A stretch of DNA of 64,000 bases from Elusimicrobiota bacterium (GCA_016194705.1 JACQAZ010000047.1:40394-104393), one strand, 5' to 3'. Shown: positions 41,760 through 50,907, counted from the first letter of the stretch. The notes: generated by a model not told the origin, from the letters alone. Made by a program: numbers and translations.

Positions 41760-43465
41760 AGGTCCATGTTCCCTCCCGCCTGACGGAGGGACTCCTGCTG
41801 GCCCTGACAGCCTTCGGTCCCCTGGCCTTCGGCTGCGTGGAGCCCTGGTCGAGGGCGATCCTGCAGACCTTGGCCTTCCTCCTCGCTTTGGCCTGCTTCC
41901 TGCGCGGAGGCCGCCCCGTTTCGACGCCGGCCGATTTCTTTTGGCTCTGGCCCGCGGCGATGGCCGCCTTGGGCGCGGTCCAATGCTTATGGCCAGCCGC
42001 CCCCGACGCCCCGCGGCCCCCCGGCCCGTTCACCGCGGCTCCCCATGCGACCCGCGCAGCGGTGCTGCTGTGGTGCTCCTATGCGGCTCTGCTCTGGAGC
42101 GTGCCGCGCATCATCACGACCCACCAGGCGGCGCGCAGGTACACCCGCTTTCTTTTCGGATTAGGGATCGCGGTGGCCGCCATCGGCCTGCTCGAAGCGG
42201 TCACGGGCAGCGACAAGCTGTACTGGGTCCGTGACGCGGCGACGGCGAGCGTCTTCGGCTCCTACTACGACAGGGATCACGCCGCCAATCTGCTCTTGAT
42301 GAGCATCGCCGCGGGCTTGGGGATCTTGCTCTCCCAGATTCGTCCGGTCCGGCAAGTCGACGGCCCATTGCCCGGCACTCTTCGATCTCTTTCTGCGCTC
42401 GGCGCGGGGATCGCCTTCGTTCTGCTCGGGCTGGCCGTCTGCGCGTCGAGGGGGGCCTTCGCCGCCATTCCTCTGGCCGGCTGCGCGGTCCTATTCCTCG
42501 GCGCGGATTTCGCGCCGCGCGCGCGCACGCGGCGCCTGCGCGCGGCTGCGGCCGTGGCGGGCGCGGCCGCCGTGTTCCTTCTGGGTCTGTGGAATCTCAA
42601 CGCCGTGGCCAACGCGGGCGCGATCATAGAGAATTCCATCGCAGTGCGTTTCTCCATCTACGGAAGGGCCTGCCGCTGGTGGCTCGACTCGCCGCTCTTC
42701 GGCACGGGGCTGGGAAGTTTCGCCGCGGTCTTCCCCAGCTATCAGGACCTGGCCTTGACGGGGATCGTGGAGCACGCGCACAGCGATTGGCTCGAAATCG
42801 CTCTCGAGGGCGGACTCTGCGGCCTGGGGCTGGCATCGGCCGCGGCGCTCTTCATCGCACGGACGGCGGCCCGGTCGTGGCGCCAGGCTCGCTCGCGAGA
42901 GATGCGCTGCCTCATCGCAGGCGCGCTGGCGGCCGGAGCCGCGTTCTCGGCGCATTCCTTGGTCGACTTCAGCCTCCAAATTCCGGGAAACGCGGCGGTG
43001 TTCTTCGGGATCGTCGGCTTTCTCCTTTCGGCGCCGGCTTGGATGGACAAGGCCTCGGAACGGACGCCGCCGCGGCCTCCGGCTCCAGCGGCCGCCGTGC
43101 TGGCCGGCGTGTGCTTCCTCTTCCTGGCGCGGGAGGCCGCGAGGCCCGCGGCGGCGGCCTGGCAGGCGGACCCCGTCCGCGCTTACGCGCTCGAAGCGAG
43201 GCCGCTCTACCTGGAAAGGCGGGCAAGCCGGCTCGGCTCACCGAGGCTCGCAGGCGGCGAAGTCGACGCGGCGTCGGCGCGCGCGGCGCTGGGCTACGCG
43301 CTGACCGCCGCCGAAATGAGTCCCTTCGATTGCGACGCCCTGCGTCTGGCGGCGCAGTCCCTCCTGAGGCTGCGCCGCCCGGCGGACGCCATCGCGCTTT
43401 TTGAGCGGGCCCAGAGAATCCGCTTCCCCGCCATCTCACCCTCGCTGCGGAGTCCCGCCCGGTGA
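41756..43465 (+). CDS. O-antigen ligase/polymerase-type membrane protein with C-terminal TPR-like tail
   Basis: 569 residues. About ten membrane segments with the Wzy_C signature: ASRGAFAAIPLAG, SPLFGTGLGSFAAVFPSYQ and VEHAHSDWLEIALEGGLCG (the H..S.WLE.A.EGG motif). The cytoplasmic or periplasmic tail (about 450-569) reads as TPR helices (ADAIALFERAQRI). ATG overlaps the kinase stop (ATGA). It probably polymerises repeat units together with the next protein. Confidence 0.88.
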   Translation: MKVHVPSRLTEGLLLALTAFGPLAFGCVEPWSRAILQTLAFLLALACFLRGGRPVSTPADFFWLWPAAMAALGAVQCLWPAAPDAPRPPGPFTAAPHATRAAVLLWCSYAALLWSVPRIITTHQAARRYTRFLFGLGIAVAAIGLLEAVTGSDKLYWVRDAATASVFGSYYDRDHAANLLLMSIAAGLGILLSQIRPVRQVDGPLPGTLRSLSALGAGIAFVLLGLAVCASRGAFAAIPLAGCAVLFLGADFAPRARTRRLRAAAAVAGAAAVFLLGLWNLNAVANAGAIIENSIAVRFSIYGRACRWWLDSPLFGTGLGSFAAVFPSYQDLALTGIVEHAHSDWLEIALEGGLCGLGLASAAALFIARTAARSWRQARSREMRCLIAGALAAGAAFSAHSLVDFSLQIPGNAAVFFGIVGFLLSAPAWMDKASERTPPRPPAPAAAVLAGVCFLFLAREAARPAAAAWQADPVRAYALEARPLYLERRASRLGSPRLAGGEVDAASARAALGYALTAAEMSPFDCDALRLAAQSLLRLRRPADAIALFERAQRIRFPAISPSLRSPAR

Positions 43466-44592
43466 ACCGAAGGTCGACGGGAACCGCCGCGATCCGCATG
43501 CCCAACCCGATGGCCGCGATCGTGTGGCTCGCGCTGCTTGCTCCCGCGCGGCTCGGCGCGAACGCGATGGAGGGACTCTTCCCGGCCTGCGTTTTTCTCC
43601 TCGGGGGGGTCATCCTCAGGGTCATGCCTTCCCCGTGGGAAGCGCGCGAGCCGTCCCGCGCCGCCGCGATCGTCTTCCTGCTGCTGGAATCGCTCTACAT
43701 CGTCTCAACCGCCTACTCCTGCGCTTTCAACGGAGTCACCCTGCGCTCCGCAGACTATTTCGAGCTCGCGCGCTATCTCATGCTCGGAGGATTCGCCGTC
43801 TACCTCATCCGCCATTTCGATGAGGGGATCCGCGAGTCCGTCGGGCTGGCCTTCGCATGCTTCCCTTATGTAGTCCTGCTCCTGCTGGCGGGTTCGTGGT
43901 TCCGGACCGGAGCGAGGCCGGCGAGCTTTGCCGCTCCCTTCGGGAACCCGGACGCCTTGGGCTACGCCGCGGTCTTGGCGCTCTGCCACCAGGTCTTCTT
44001 CGCGGGTTCAAGACGGCGTCCGCCGCACTGGGCGGCCGCGGCCTGCGTCGTCCTCCTGTCGGGGAGCCGTCCCGCCTGGGCGGGCGCACTGCTGATCGGG
44101 GCGGCCGCTCTCGCCGCGCGAGCCTACCTGGGGCCGGCGCGGCGGCGCGATGGCCGCGCCCTGCTGCTGAGCCTGGCTCTTTTCGCGGCCCTCTTCGCCG
44201 CGGGCTTGAGCGCGCCCATGCTCTTCGGCAGCCCGCGAATTCACGCCGGCCGGCCGCCGCAGGCCGAGGCCATGCGCATGATCCGCCGCTCACCGGTCTT
44301 GGGCTGGGGGCCATCCGGCGCCGAGCCGGCGTCCGCGGCGGGCAGTCAGTACGCCCTCTGGCTTCTCCAGAGCGGCGCCTTGGGCCTGAGCGTGATCCTC
44401 GCGGGAGCCGGCATCGCGGGGGCTCGCCTTTGGCTGTCTTTAGGCGATGACCCTTGGCGCCGCGCCGGCGCGGCGGCGTCCCTGGCCGCCGTCGCTTTGA
44501 TGCTGTCGGGAGGCGCGCCCTTGGGGAGCTATCGCCTCTGCTTTCTGACCGCCTTCTTCCTCGCGGCCGCGCCGCAGCCGGTTAGAACTTGA
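43462..44592 (+). CDS. Second O-antigen ligase-like membrane protein
   Basis: 376 residues, about ten membrane segments; GTG start at 43462 overlaps the previous stop (GTGA). The motifs are a shortened version of the ligase pattern: LSGSRPAWAGALLIGAAAL and RRSPVLGWGPSGAEP. It lacks the clear H..S.WLE motif of its neighbour, so its activity may differ or be lost. It is last in the wza-like operon and overlaps the 3' end of the convergent beta-barrel gene by 11 bases. Confidence 0.75.
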   Translation: MNRRSTGTAAIRMPNPMAAIVWLALLAPARLGANAMEGLFPACVFLLGGVILRVMPSPWEAREPSRAAAIVFLLLESLYIVSTAYSCAFNGVTLRSADYFELARYLMLGGFAVYLIRHFDEGIRESVGLAFACFPYVVLLLLAGSWFRTGARPASFAAPFGNPDALGYAAVLALCHQVFFAGSRRRPPHWAAAACVVLLSGSRPAWAGALLIGAAALAARAYLGPARRRDGRALLLSLALFAALFAAGLSAPMLFGSPRIHAGRPPQAEAMRMIRRSPVLGWGPSGAEPASAAGSQYALWLLQSGALGLSVILAGAGIAGARLWLSLGDDPWRRAGAAASLAAVALMLSGGAPLGSYRLCFLTAFFLAAAPQPVRT

Positions 44593-45841
44593 GCGTCGCG
44601 TTCCAGGCGACCTGGTTGTCCTCGAAGTTGAAGAAGCCCGTGTTCGTCGAATTGCGCTGGCGATAAAGATACGCGATGCCGGTATACACCCACTGCTGGA
44701 TGTCGTATTCGATCCACGCTCCGGTCTGGTAGAGATCGTCGCGGCGAATGGCCTGCGGACCGCCGGCCTGGTTGTTCTCGTACTTGTCCACGGAGAACGC
44801 CAGCTTGATGCCGGCTTTGAACTTCCGCGGGAAGCGATGCCTGACGTCGAGGACGGCGTCGTTGGCGATGTAGAACTGGTTGGCGGGGTCGATGGTCTCC
44901 TCGGGGTAGCGGGCCAAATCCAGCTTGACGGTCGTGTAGGGATCCGGAGCGTAGGTGACCGAGGTCGCCACGGTGGGCAGATGCTTGATGCGCGAGGTGG
45001 CGTTGACGGCGGCGATGTCGTACTCGCGATACATGTAGCCGCCTTCGACCGTGCCCTCCACTTTCGGGGCCAGCGAGCCCGTCACGCCGAGGCCGATGGA
45101 ATGGGAACGGCTGTTCTTGTCGAAGGAACCGACGGGAGTGGGCACGGAGTAGTGGATGACCCCGCGGTGGTACGAGGCGTAGGCCTTGGTCTTGGGCTGG
45201 ACCTTGTAGCCGACGTTGAAGCCGACCTCCTGCTCGTAGCGATTGAGCACTGAGGCGAAGACGTCGTTGAGGTACTTGTCGTTCTGCTGGAAACCGTCGA
45301 CTCCGCCCGCGAATCGTCCCCCTTCGGGGTTGTAGTCGAGGCTCGTGTAGCCGCGGTTGCTCCAGCGCTTATTGCGGCTGATGAGCTCGGAGAAGGCCTG
45401 GTCGTTGGTGTTGATGAACCTGTCTCCGGCCTTGAAGGTCAAGCCGTAGGCGCCGCTGTAGGCGTAGTCCGCATGAGCCGACTGATTGATCGCGTCGTTG
45501 ATGGAAGGCTGCGTCGTGTAGTTCTCGAAGACGACGTCGTAGCCCAGGTTAAGCTTGTGCAGCCGGCGCCAGGGGAGCTCGACCTCCAAACCCAGATCGT
45601 TCTTCGTGACCCAGGACTCACGGTGTCCGCCGCCGACCGTCACGCCGTTGGGCTGGTCGCGGGGCACGAGATAGATGTTGGAGTCGTACATCTCTGTCAA
45701 TTGGTAGTACGGATGGAGGGCCAGCTGTCCGAGATGCATGTTGGGCTGCTTGTACTGCGTGATCCAGTCGAAATACTTGGAAGCGGCGTGAGCCTTCGGG
45801 ACCAGCAGGCAGAGGCAGGCGGCGAGAGTCAGTTTTCGCAT
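44582..45841 (-). CDS. Outer-membrane beta-barrel protein (putative porin 2 / PF10082-like)
   Basis: 419 residues from ATG 45841, which has an AAGGA Shine-Dalgarno four bases upstream. Signal peptide (MRKLTLAACLCLLVPKAHAA) followed by repeated amphipathic strands rich in Tyr, Asn and Asp (for example LALHPYYQLTEMYDSNIYL, ASYHRGVIHYS) and a terminal strand ending in Phe (AWNATLKF), the barrel-assembly signal. Barrels of this family are common in exopolysaccharide loci and may help the polymer leave the cell. Confidence 0.85.
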   Translation of the reverse strand: MRKLTLAACLCLLVPKAHAASKYFDWITQYKQPNMHLGQLALHPYYQLTEMYDSNIYLVPRDQPNGVTVGGGHRESWVTKNDLGLEVELPWRRLHKLNLGYDVVFENYTTQPSINDAINQSAHADYAYSGAYGLTFKAGDRFINTNDQAFSELISRNKRWSNRGYTSLDYNPEGGRFAGGVDGFQQNDKYLNDVFASVLNRYEQEVGFNVGYKVQPKTKAYASYHRGVIHYSVPTPVGSFDKNSRSHSIGLGVTGSLAPKVEGTVEGGYMYREYDIAAVNATSRIKHLPTVATSVTYAPDPYTTVKLDLARYPEETIDPANQFYIANDAVLDVRHRFPRKFKAGIKLAFSVDKYENNQAGGPQAIRRDDLYQTGAWIEYDIQQWVYTGIAYLYRQRNSTNTGFFNFEDNQVAWNATLKF

Positions 45842-45872
45842 TTCATTCCTTGGCGTCATGAGTTAAGCGTCA

Positions 45873-45909
45873 GAAAAAGGAACCCGGCCCCATGAAGAGC
45901 CGGGTTCCT
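45873..45909 (-). terminator. Rho-independent terminator
   Basis: On the minus strand a perfect 11-bp stem AGGAACCCGGC / GCCGGGTTCCT with a 10-base loop, followed by TTTTTCTG. It ends the transcript of the glycine/proline-rich membrane protein gene just upstream (45946) and insulates it from the barrel gene. Confidence 0.85.
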
Positions 45910-45945
45910 CGAATAGCGGCTTGGCTACATTCGGTCCGATTCCGT

Positions 45946-46443
45946 TTAGTCGTCCTGCGGAGGAGGCGGAGGAGGCTGAGGCGCCGCGGCCGGGCCGGAA
46001 GGGGACACGGTCGGAGGCGCTCCGCCGTTGCCGCCGCCGAGCTGCGAGCCGGGATTCGGGTTTCCGCCGTTGATCCCGCCGTCATGCGCGCCGCGCGGTC
46101 CAGGAGCCCCTCCCGGCTGGAAGCCGGGGCCGGCCTCGAACGCGGGGCTCTGCGCCACGGCGTCCTTGAGGGGCGCGTCCTCGCTGTTGCCGAGGCTCAG
46201 GTCGGAACCGGCGTCGGTCTTCTTGTCTTCGCTGGGAAGGTTGGCGACGGCGTCCCTTAGTTCGTCCGGCGGCAAAGTGGCGATCGAGAGCCCCGAGCCT
46301 CCGCTGTGGTGCCTGCGGAAGGAACTGTAGGCGAGAACGCCGGTCACGAGCAGCAGCAGCAGGGCCAAGCTGTTCTTCTTCTTCTGTAGCATATGCCTCC
46401 GGGTCCGTGGACCCACGACTAGCGGGCGAATCCTTCGCGACAT
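45946..46443 (-). CDS. Membrane-anchored glycine/proline-rich protein of unknown function
   Basis: 165 residues from ATG 46443 (or 148 from ATG 46392, which has GGAGG three bases upstream). One membrane helix (NSLALLLLLVTGVLAYSSF) is followed by a polar stretch and a low-complexity Gly/Asn/Pro tail ending in PQPPPPPPQDD. The promoter TTGATC-17-TATAAT ends four bases before ATG 46443, so both starts are possible. A strong terminator follows. It is probably exposed in the periplasm; no function is recognised. Confidence 0.6.
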   Translation of the reverse strand: MSRRIRPLVVGPRTRRHMLQKKKNSLALLLLLVTGVLAYSSFRRHHSGGSGLSIATLPPDELRDAVANLPSEDKKTDAGSDLSLGNSEDAPLKDAVAQSPAFEAGPGFQPGGAPGPRGAHDGGINGGNPNPGSQLGGGNGGAPPTVSPSGPAAAPQPPPPPPQDD

Positions 46444-46447
46444 AAGC

Positions 46448-46476
46448 ATTATATGAGATTCCGTGGAATTGATCAA
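46448..46476 (-). promoter_or_regulatory. Sigma70-type promoter for the Gly/Pro-rich protein gene
   Basis: TTGATC (46476-46471), 17 bases, TATAAT (46453-46448). Confidence 0.65.
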
Positions 46477-46570
46477 TGGTCTTATGGCCCAATCTCGATG
46501 CCCCCAAGGGCCTAGGGGAAAACCCGGGAGACGGGGCCCCGGCGCCGCGCAAAATGCTTTACTTGGATGC

Positions 46571-48004
46571 ATGGCGCTCGCACCGACGCCCGCGATCTGC
46601 CTCGAGTGCGGCAAGGACTTCGAGTCAGCGCCGCGGCGCTCGACCCTGGGCTTCGACAAATTCGCCTGCCCCCACTGCAAGGCCAAGGTCCTCTACCCGC
46701 TTCCGGGCTGGAGAAGAGGGGTCTACCTCGGCCTTCTGGCGCCGGCGGCGGCCGTCGTGGCCTTCGTGGCCTACGGACTCGCCGTTCACCCCGCGCGGCT
46801 TGGCGACGAAGGGCGCCTGGTGGGCCTGCTGTGGATTCCGGTCGTGGCCGCGCTGTGCAGGGACCATTATTTTCGCAAGCGTCTTCAAGCCGCGCAAAGC
46901 TCCGCCGAGCCCGAACAGCGGCGAGCCGCGTTGGTCGGTCTCGGCGGCTGGCCGCGCTCGCGGGAGGCCGTCGTGTTTTGGGGAGTCGTCGTTCTGACCT
47001 ACGCGCCTCTGTTTTATCTGCGGCACCGGACGCAAGAGCTCATCCGGTCATTGGGGAAGACCGCCGCCGCGGGGTTCCGGAACGGCGACTACAAGTCCTC
47101 GGCCGACGCCCTCGACCGACTCGTCGGCTTGGGTCTGGCGGAAAAGACCCCCGAGCTCCTGGCCCAGCGCGGCTACGCCCGCGTGATGGCCGGGAGCTTC
47201 GAGACGGGACTGCCCGACGCCGAACAGGCCCTGCGCCGGGACCCCGCGATGCCCCTTCCTTATGTGACGCGCTGCGTGGCCGCCGAGGGCGCGAAGGCCT
47301 GGGACAAGGCTTTGACTCAGTGCGGTGAGGCGCTCGAGAAGGTCCCCGGCGATCAGAAGGGCCTGCTCGTCATCGTCCGCTCGAAGCTCGGCTCGAGCAA
47401 ATTCTCCGCCGGAGACTATCTCGGAGCCCTGTCCGAGTTCTCGGTCGCGATCGACCTCAATCCCTCCGACGCCGGGCTCTACCTCGAGCGCGCCTGGGTC
47501 GCGGCGATGATCGGCCCCAAGGAAGACGCCGAGGCCGACATCCGCAAGGCCCTCGAACTCGATCCAAGGCTCAAGGAGCATCCCTCGAGGGCGGCGGCCC
47601 TTCTCGCCGCGCCCAATTTCGAGCCTCTCGTCCATCTGAGCCTGCGCCGCGCGCGAGAGACCCTGGCCTCTTTGGCCGTTCTCGAACTCGCGCGCGCCAG
47701 GGCCGACCAGAAGTGGGCGATGAGCGTCGACGAGCTGCTCGCGGGGGTGCCCGACGCGGATAAGACGCGCGCGCGGCTCACGGAAGCTTTGGTCGGCGGA
47801 GCCGTCACGGCGACGGCGCAAGGCTCGGGATTGCTTCTCTCGTGCCGGGCCAAGGCGACCCTGCGCGAGGTGACGGCCTCGGGCGACGCCTCGGGCTTCG
47901 TCGTCCCCGAGCTCAAATGGGAAAGAGGCTCCTTCGAGCCCGTCAGGATCGCGCCGCCGCCCAAGCCCAAGAAACGAGCGCGGAAGAAGCGGCCTACTCG
48001 GTAA
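46571..48004 (+). CDS. Zinc-ribbon, membrane and TPR protein
   Basis: 477 residues from ATG 46571. An N-terminal zinc ribbon (CLECGKDFES...FACPHCKAK), two to three membrane segments (about 50-75, 85-100, 145-165), then TPR helices (about 185-370; for example GDYLGALSEFSVAIDLNPSD) and a basic tail (KPKKRARKKRPTR). TTTACT ends seven bases before this ATG; the longer frame upstream runs through the divergent promoter and is unlikely. The architecture suggests a membrane scaffold; function unknown. The end overlaps the convergent endopeptidase gene by 11 bases. Confidence 0.75.
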   Translation: MALAPTPAICLECGKDFESAPRRSTLGFDKFACPHCKAKVLYPLPGWRRGVYLGLLAPAAAVVAFVAYGLAVHPARLGDEGRLVGLLWIPVVAALCRDHYFRKRLQAAQSSAEPEQRRAALVGLGGWPRSREAVVFWGVVVLTYAPLFYLRHRTQELIRSLGKTAAAGFRNGDYKSSADALDRLVGLGLAEKTPELLAQRGYARVMAGSFETGLPDAEQALRRDPAMPLPYVTRCVAAEGAKAWDKALTQCGEALEKVPGDQKGLLVIVRSKLGSSKFSAGDYLGALSEFSVAIDLNPSDAGLYLERAWVAAMIGPKEDAEADIRKALELDPRLKEHPSRAAALLAAPNFEPLVHLSLRRARETLASLAVLELARARADQKWAMSVDELLAGVPDADKTRARLTEALVGGAVTATAQGSGLLLSCRAKATLREVTASGDASGFVVPELKWERGSFEPVRIAPPPKPKKRARKKRPTR

Positions 48005-48935
48005 GGACCTGCGCGCACAAAGGCGGCAGGGTCGGCATCGTCGGCGGGGTGGGATGCTCCTTCATGCGTTTGGCTTCCTCCCGCTTCTCGGGAGTGAACC
48101 ACTCGGCCAGATCCGCGCCGCAGCCGTCGCCCGCCGGAGGCGAGCCCTGAGCCTTGCAGTGAGCCTCCCCCGCCGGACAGACCAGCCGCACGTGGAAATG
48201 ATCGTTGTGGCCCCACCAGGGACGCAGGCGCCCGAGCCAAGCCTCGCCCGCGTGGTGAGCGCAGATCTCCTTCTTGATCATCGGATTAACGAAGATGCGC
48301 TCGACCTTCGGGTCGGACGCGGCGATTTTCAGGACGTCCATCTCGGCCGGGTTCCAATGGGGGCTCAAAGAGTCGAAGTCGCCGATCACCAGCGAGGGAG
48401 AAGAGAGCTTCTCGCGCTCCTCGGGAGTGAGGACCTTGCCCGACGCCGTCTGCAGGAACCAGATGTCGACGTCGAGGCCGGTCTGGTGGCTGGCGTGGCC
48501 GCTGAGAGTGGGCCCTCCGCGCGGCTGGGCCATGTCGCCGATGAGGAGGCTGCCCAGGCCCGCGGCCCGCTCGGAGGAGGCGAAAGCGCGGATGTAGTCG
48601 AGAAGGGCGGGATGGCCAAAGTAGCGGCGGCGAGAGAGGCGCATGACCTGGAAGCCGCGGCCGGTGAGCTCGATGGCCTTGCCGCCGCGCAGGCAGCCCG
48701 CCGAGTAGCCGCCGATGGCCTCCGGAGGCGTCGTCGTGGGATGGCGGACCCGCTTCCAGGGGTCGTCCGGCAATTGGGCGGCCGCGGCCGGGGCCGGAGT
48801 CAGCGGGGCGCGGGCGCGCGCCTGGTCGAGCGCCCCTCCGACGTCGCCCAGCGCCGGCGAGTCGTCGGCGCGCGCCGCGGGCCAGCTCGAGACGAGCGCC
48901 AGGGCCGCCAGCACGGCCAAGCCGCGAATTCTCAC
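47994..48935 (-). CDS. mepA: Penicillin-insensitive murein endopeptidase
   Basis: 313 residues. Signal peptide (LAVLAALALVSSWPAARA) and the M74 family motifs: SAGCLRGGKAIELTG, GGPTLSGHASHQTGLDVDIWF (zinc-binding H....G.DVD) and PWWGHNDHFHVRLVCP (the final HxH). It cleaves D-alanyl-meso-diaminopimelate cross-links in peptidoglycan. The GTG start at 48935 is set by TTGCAT-17-TATATT with six bases before GTG; the longer ATG frame begins inside the divergent methyltransferase gene. Confidence 0.93.
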   Translation of the reverse strand: MRIRGLAVLAALALVSSWPAARADDSPALGDVGGALDQARARAPLTPAPAAAAQLPDDPWKRVRHPTTTPPEAIGGYSAGCLRGGKAIELTGRGFQVMRLSRRRYFGHPALLDYIRAFASSERAAGLGSLLIGDMAQPRGGPTLSGHASHQTGLDVDIWFLQTASGKVLTPEEREKLSSPSLVIGDFDSLSPHWNPAEMDVLKIAASDPKVERIFVNPMIKKEICAHHAGEAWLGRLRPWWGHNDHFHVRLVCPAGEAHCKAQGSPPAGDGCGADLAEWFTPEKREEAKRMKEHPTPPTMPTLPPLCAQVLTE

Positions 48936-48941
48936 CCGATA

Positions 48942-48970
48942 AATATACCGCCGATGCCGGCCGAATGCAA
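48942..48970 (-). promoter_or_regulatory. mepA promoter
   Basis: TTGCAT (48970-48965), 17 bases, TATATT (48947-48942), six bases to the GTG start. Confidence 0.6.
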
Positions 48971-48996
48971 GGGCCGATTTGTTATCATGCACTGCG

Positions 48997-49611
48997 ATGA
49001 TCGACCGCAAAGGCCACTGGGACAAGGTCTACCGCGACCGCGGGCCCGAGGATGTCAGCTGGTATCAGAAGGTCCCCGAGCCGTCCTTTAGGCTCATCCG
49101 CGAGACGGGCGTGCCGAAAGCGGGCGGGATCATCGACGTCGGCGGCGGGGCTTGCGTCCTGGTCGACCGCCTTCTCGCCGCTGGCTTCGAGGACGTGTCG
49201 ATCCTCGACATCTCCCCGGAAGCTCTCACGAAATCGAAGGAGAGGCTCGGGAGCCTGGCGGGACGCGTGCAGTGGATCGAGGCCGACGCAACGGCCTTCG
49301 TCCCGACGCGGCGCTATGAGCTCTGGCACGACCGCGCGGTCTACCACTTCCTGACCGACGAGGCGGACCGCAAGAAATACCTCGCGGCGGTCGAGGCGGC
49401 GCTCAATCCCGGCGGCGCTTTGATCCTCGCGACCTTCGCCCTCGACGGTCCGGAAAAATGCAGCGGGCTTGCGGTGCGCCGCCACGACGCGGCGATGGTC
49501 CGCGAGGAATTCGGCCCCGGCTTCTCGCTGCTCGCAGATGAGGCCGTCCCCCACGGAACGCCTTTGAAGACGGTGCAGAAGTTCCGCTACTTCCTTCTGA
49601 AGAGGCTCTAG
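48997..49611 (+). CDS. Class I SAM-dependent methyltransferase
   Basis: 204 residues. Short N-terminus MIDRKGHWDKVYRDRGPEDVSWYQ is typical of a widespread small methyltransferase family often encoded singly; the SAM-binding motif is IIDVGGGACVLVDRLLAAG and the acidic residue ILDISPEAL. WHDRAVYHFLTDEADR is the post-IV motif. Substrate unknown. TATCAT (48983-48988) ends eight bases before ATG 48997. The end overlaps the convergent peroxiredoxin by four bases. Confidence 0.87.
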   Translation: MIDRKGHWDKVYRDRGPEDVSWYQKVPEPSFRLIRETGVPKAGGIIDVGGGACVLVDRLLAAGFEDVSILDISPEALTKSKERLGSLAGRVQWIEADATAFVPTRRYELWHDRAVYHFLTDEADRKKYLAAVEAALNPGGALILATFALDGPEKCSGLAVRRHDAAMVREEFGPGFSLLADEAVPHGTPLKTVQKFRYFLLKRL

Positions 49612-50267
49612 CGGTCGGGCTGGGGCGTCATCCTCAGGTAAGGCCGCAGCTCGCGGTGGCCCTTCGGGAACTTCTTCTTGAGTTCCTCGGGGTCCTTGAT
49701 GGAGGGCAGGATCACGCACTCGCCGCCCTGCTTCCAGTTGACGGGCGTCGCGACGCTGTGGCTGTCGGTCAGCTGGAGGGCGTCGACGACGCGCAGAATC
49801 TCGTCGAAATTGCGGCCGGTGGCGGCGGGGTAGGTCATCGTGAGCCGGACCTTCTTCTTCGGGTCGATCACGAACACGGTGCGCACCGTGAAGGTGTCCG
49901 AGGCCTGCGGATGGATCATGCCGTAGAGGTTGGCAACCGAGCGGCTCTCGTCGGCGATGATCGGGTAGTTGATCTTGGTCTTCTGGGTCTCGTTGATGTC
50001 GTTGATCCAGCCCTTGTGGGAGTCGAGGCTGTCGACGCTGACCGCCAGAACCTTGACGCCGCGCTTCTTGAACTCGGCCCCCTTCTTGGCGGCCTCGCCG
50101 AGCTCGGTCGTGCAGACCGGGGTGTAGTCCTTGGGGTGCGAGAAGAGCACGCACCAGCTCTCTCCGACCCACTTGTGAAAGTCGATCGTTCCTTCGGTCG
50201 ACTGCGCCGAGAAATCGGGCGCGATGTCGCCGAGTCGAATGGGCTTTGCTTCGGTTGCGGTGGTCAT
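49608..50267 (-). CDS. 1-Cys (Prx6-type) peroxiredoxin
   Basis: 219 residues. Reduces peroxides using the peroxidatic Cys in SHPKDYTPVCTTELG; the long C-terminal domain (VDALQLTDSHSVATPVNW, GECVILPSI) is characteristic of the Prx6 group rather than AhpC. No second conserved Cys is seen at the usual 2-Cys position. ATG 50267 has a clear Shine-Dalgarno (GGAGG) and a leader of several tens of bases, in contrast to most genes nearby. Confidence 0.93.
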   Translation of the reverse strand: MTTATEAKPIRLGDIAPDFSAQSTEGTIDFHKWVGESWCVLFSHPKDYTPVCTTELGEAAKKGAEFKKRGVKVLAVSVDSLDSHKGWINDINETQKTKINYPIIADESRSVANLYGMIHPQASDTFTVRTVFVIDPKKKVRLTMTYPAATGRNFDEILRVVDALQLTDSHSVATPVNWKQGGECVILPSIKDPEELKKKFPKGHRELRPYLRMTPQPDR

Positions 50268-50352
50268 GAGGTCCTCCGGGGATCGTCGATGCGCCGGTTT
50301 CTTCCCGGCGAGGGCTCATTAGACCAATTTCAGAGCCGGTCGGACAAGGGCG

Positions 50353-50835
50353 TCACGGCCGCTTGAAGCCGCGCTTGAAGTTCCAGCGGGAGCCGAGAAC
50401 CAAGACGATGAACCCGACGAGGATCGCAGTGAACGAGCGGACGTCGAGCCGCCCCGTCCTGAGGTTGGCGTCGGCGACGAACTCGAGCATCAGATAAAGA
50501 AAGACCATCGTGAACGCCCCTTCCCAGGCGAGATGGGTTTGCACGGCGCCTACGGTCTGCTCGCGCCGCTCGGGCGCGAGCCAGTAGTCCGAGTCGGGAA
50601 GCCGCTTGGCGTCGCGTTCGGGGAAGACCTTCGTGGCGAACAAGGAGTAAAGGAAGACGATCAGGTAGATGCCCCACATGAAGCCGAAGAATACCGCCTT
50701 AGGCATCTCGGCGTTGGGCTTCCCGCTCAGAGCGAAGTGGGAGGCGATGTGCGCTGGAAAGAGAGGATAAAAATGGAATGTCTGCCAGCCTAGCAGAAGC
50801 ATCCCCGTCGCGCACAGAATCGCCGGAAGCGTCAT
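50353..50835 (-). CDS. Small membrane protein with DUF1648-like start
   Basis: 160 residues, four membrane segments. The opening FYPLFPAHIASHFALSGKPNAEMPK matches the PD.IP.HF...G.P......K pattern of the DUF1648/SdpI-associated family. The rest is a plain helical bundle. The start is fixed by TTGACT-17-TAACCT ending six bases before ATG, a leaderless arrangement. Function unknown. Confidence 0.7.
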   Translation of the reverse strand: MTLPAILCATGMLLLGWQTFHFYPLFPAHIASHFALSGKPNAEMPKAVFFGFMWGIYLIVFLYSLFATKVFPERDAKRLPDSDYWLAPERREQTVGAVQTHLAWEGAFTMVFLYLMLEFVADANLRTGRLDVRSFTAILVGFIVLVLGSRWNFKRGFKRP

Positions 50836-50841
50836 GGCGAT

Positions 50842-50870
50842 AGGTTAGGCCCGCAAGCCGTAAAAGTCAA
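50842..50870 (-). promoter_or_regulatory. Promoter of the DUF1648-like gene
   Basis: TTGACT (50870-50865), 17 bases, TAACCT (50847-50842), then six bases to ATG 50835. Confidence 0.65.
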
Positions 50871-50878
50871 GGAAGGCC

Positions 50879-50907
50879 AAAAAAAGAAGAGGCCCCGAGT
50901 CGCCTCT
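50879..50907 (-). terminator. Rho-independent terminator of the candidate small RNA
   Basis: Minus strand AGAGGC, 8-base loop, GCCTCT, then TCTTTTTTT. It lies between the small-RNA promoter and the next gene's promoter. Confidence 0.65.

Noticed and set aside
39374..43465. A 1,363-codon frame across the Wza, Wzc and polymerase genes
   Set aside because: Only its last part (from 41756) is the real polymerase; the rest is an out-of-frame, Arg/Pro/Gly-rich shadow with no family motif.
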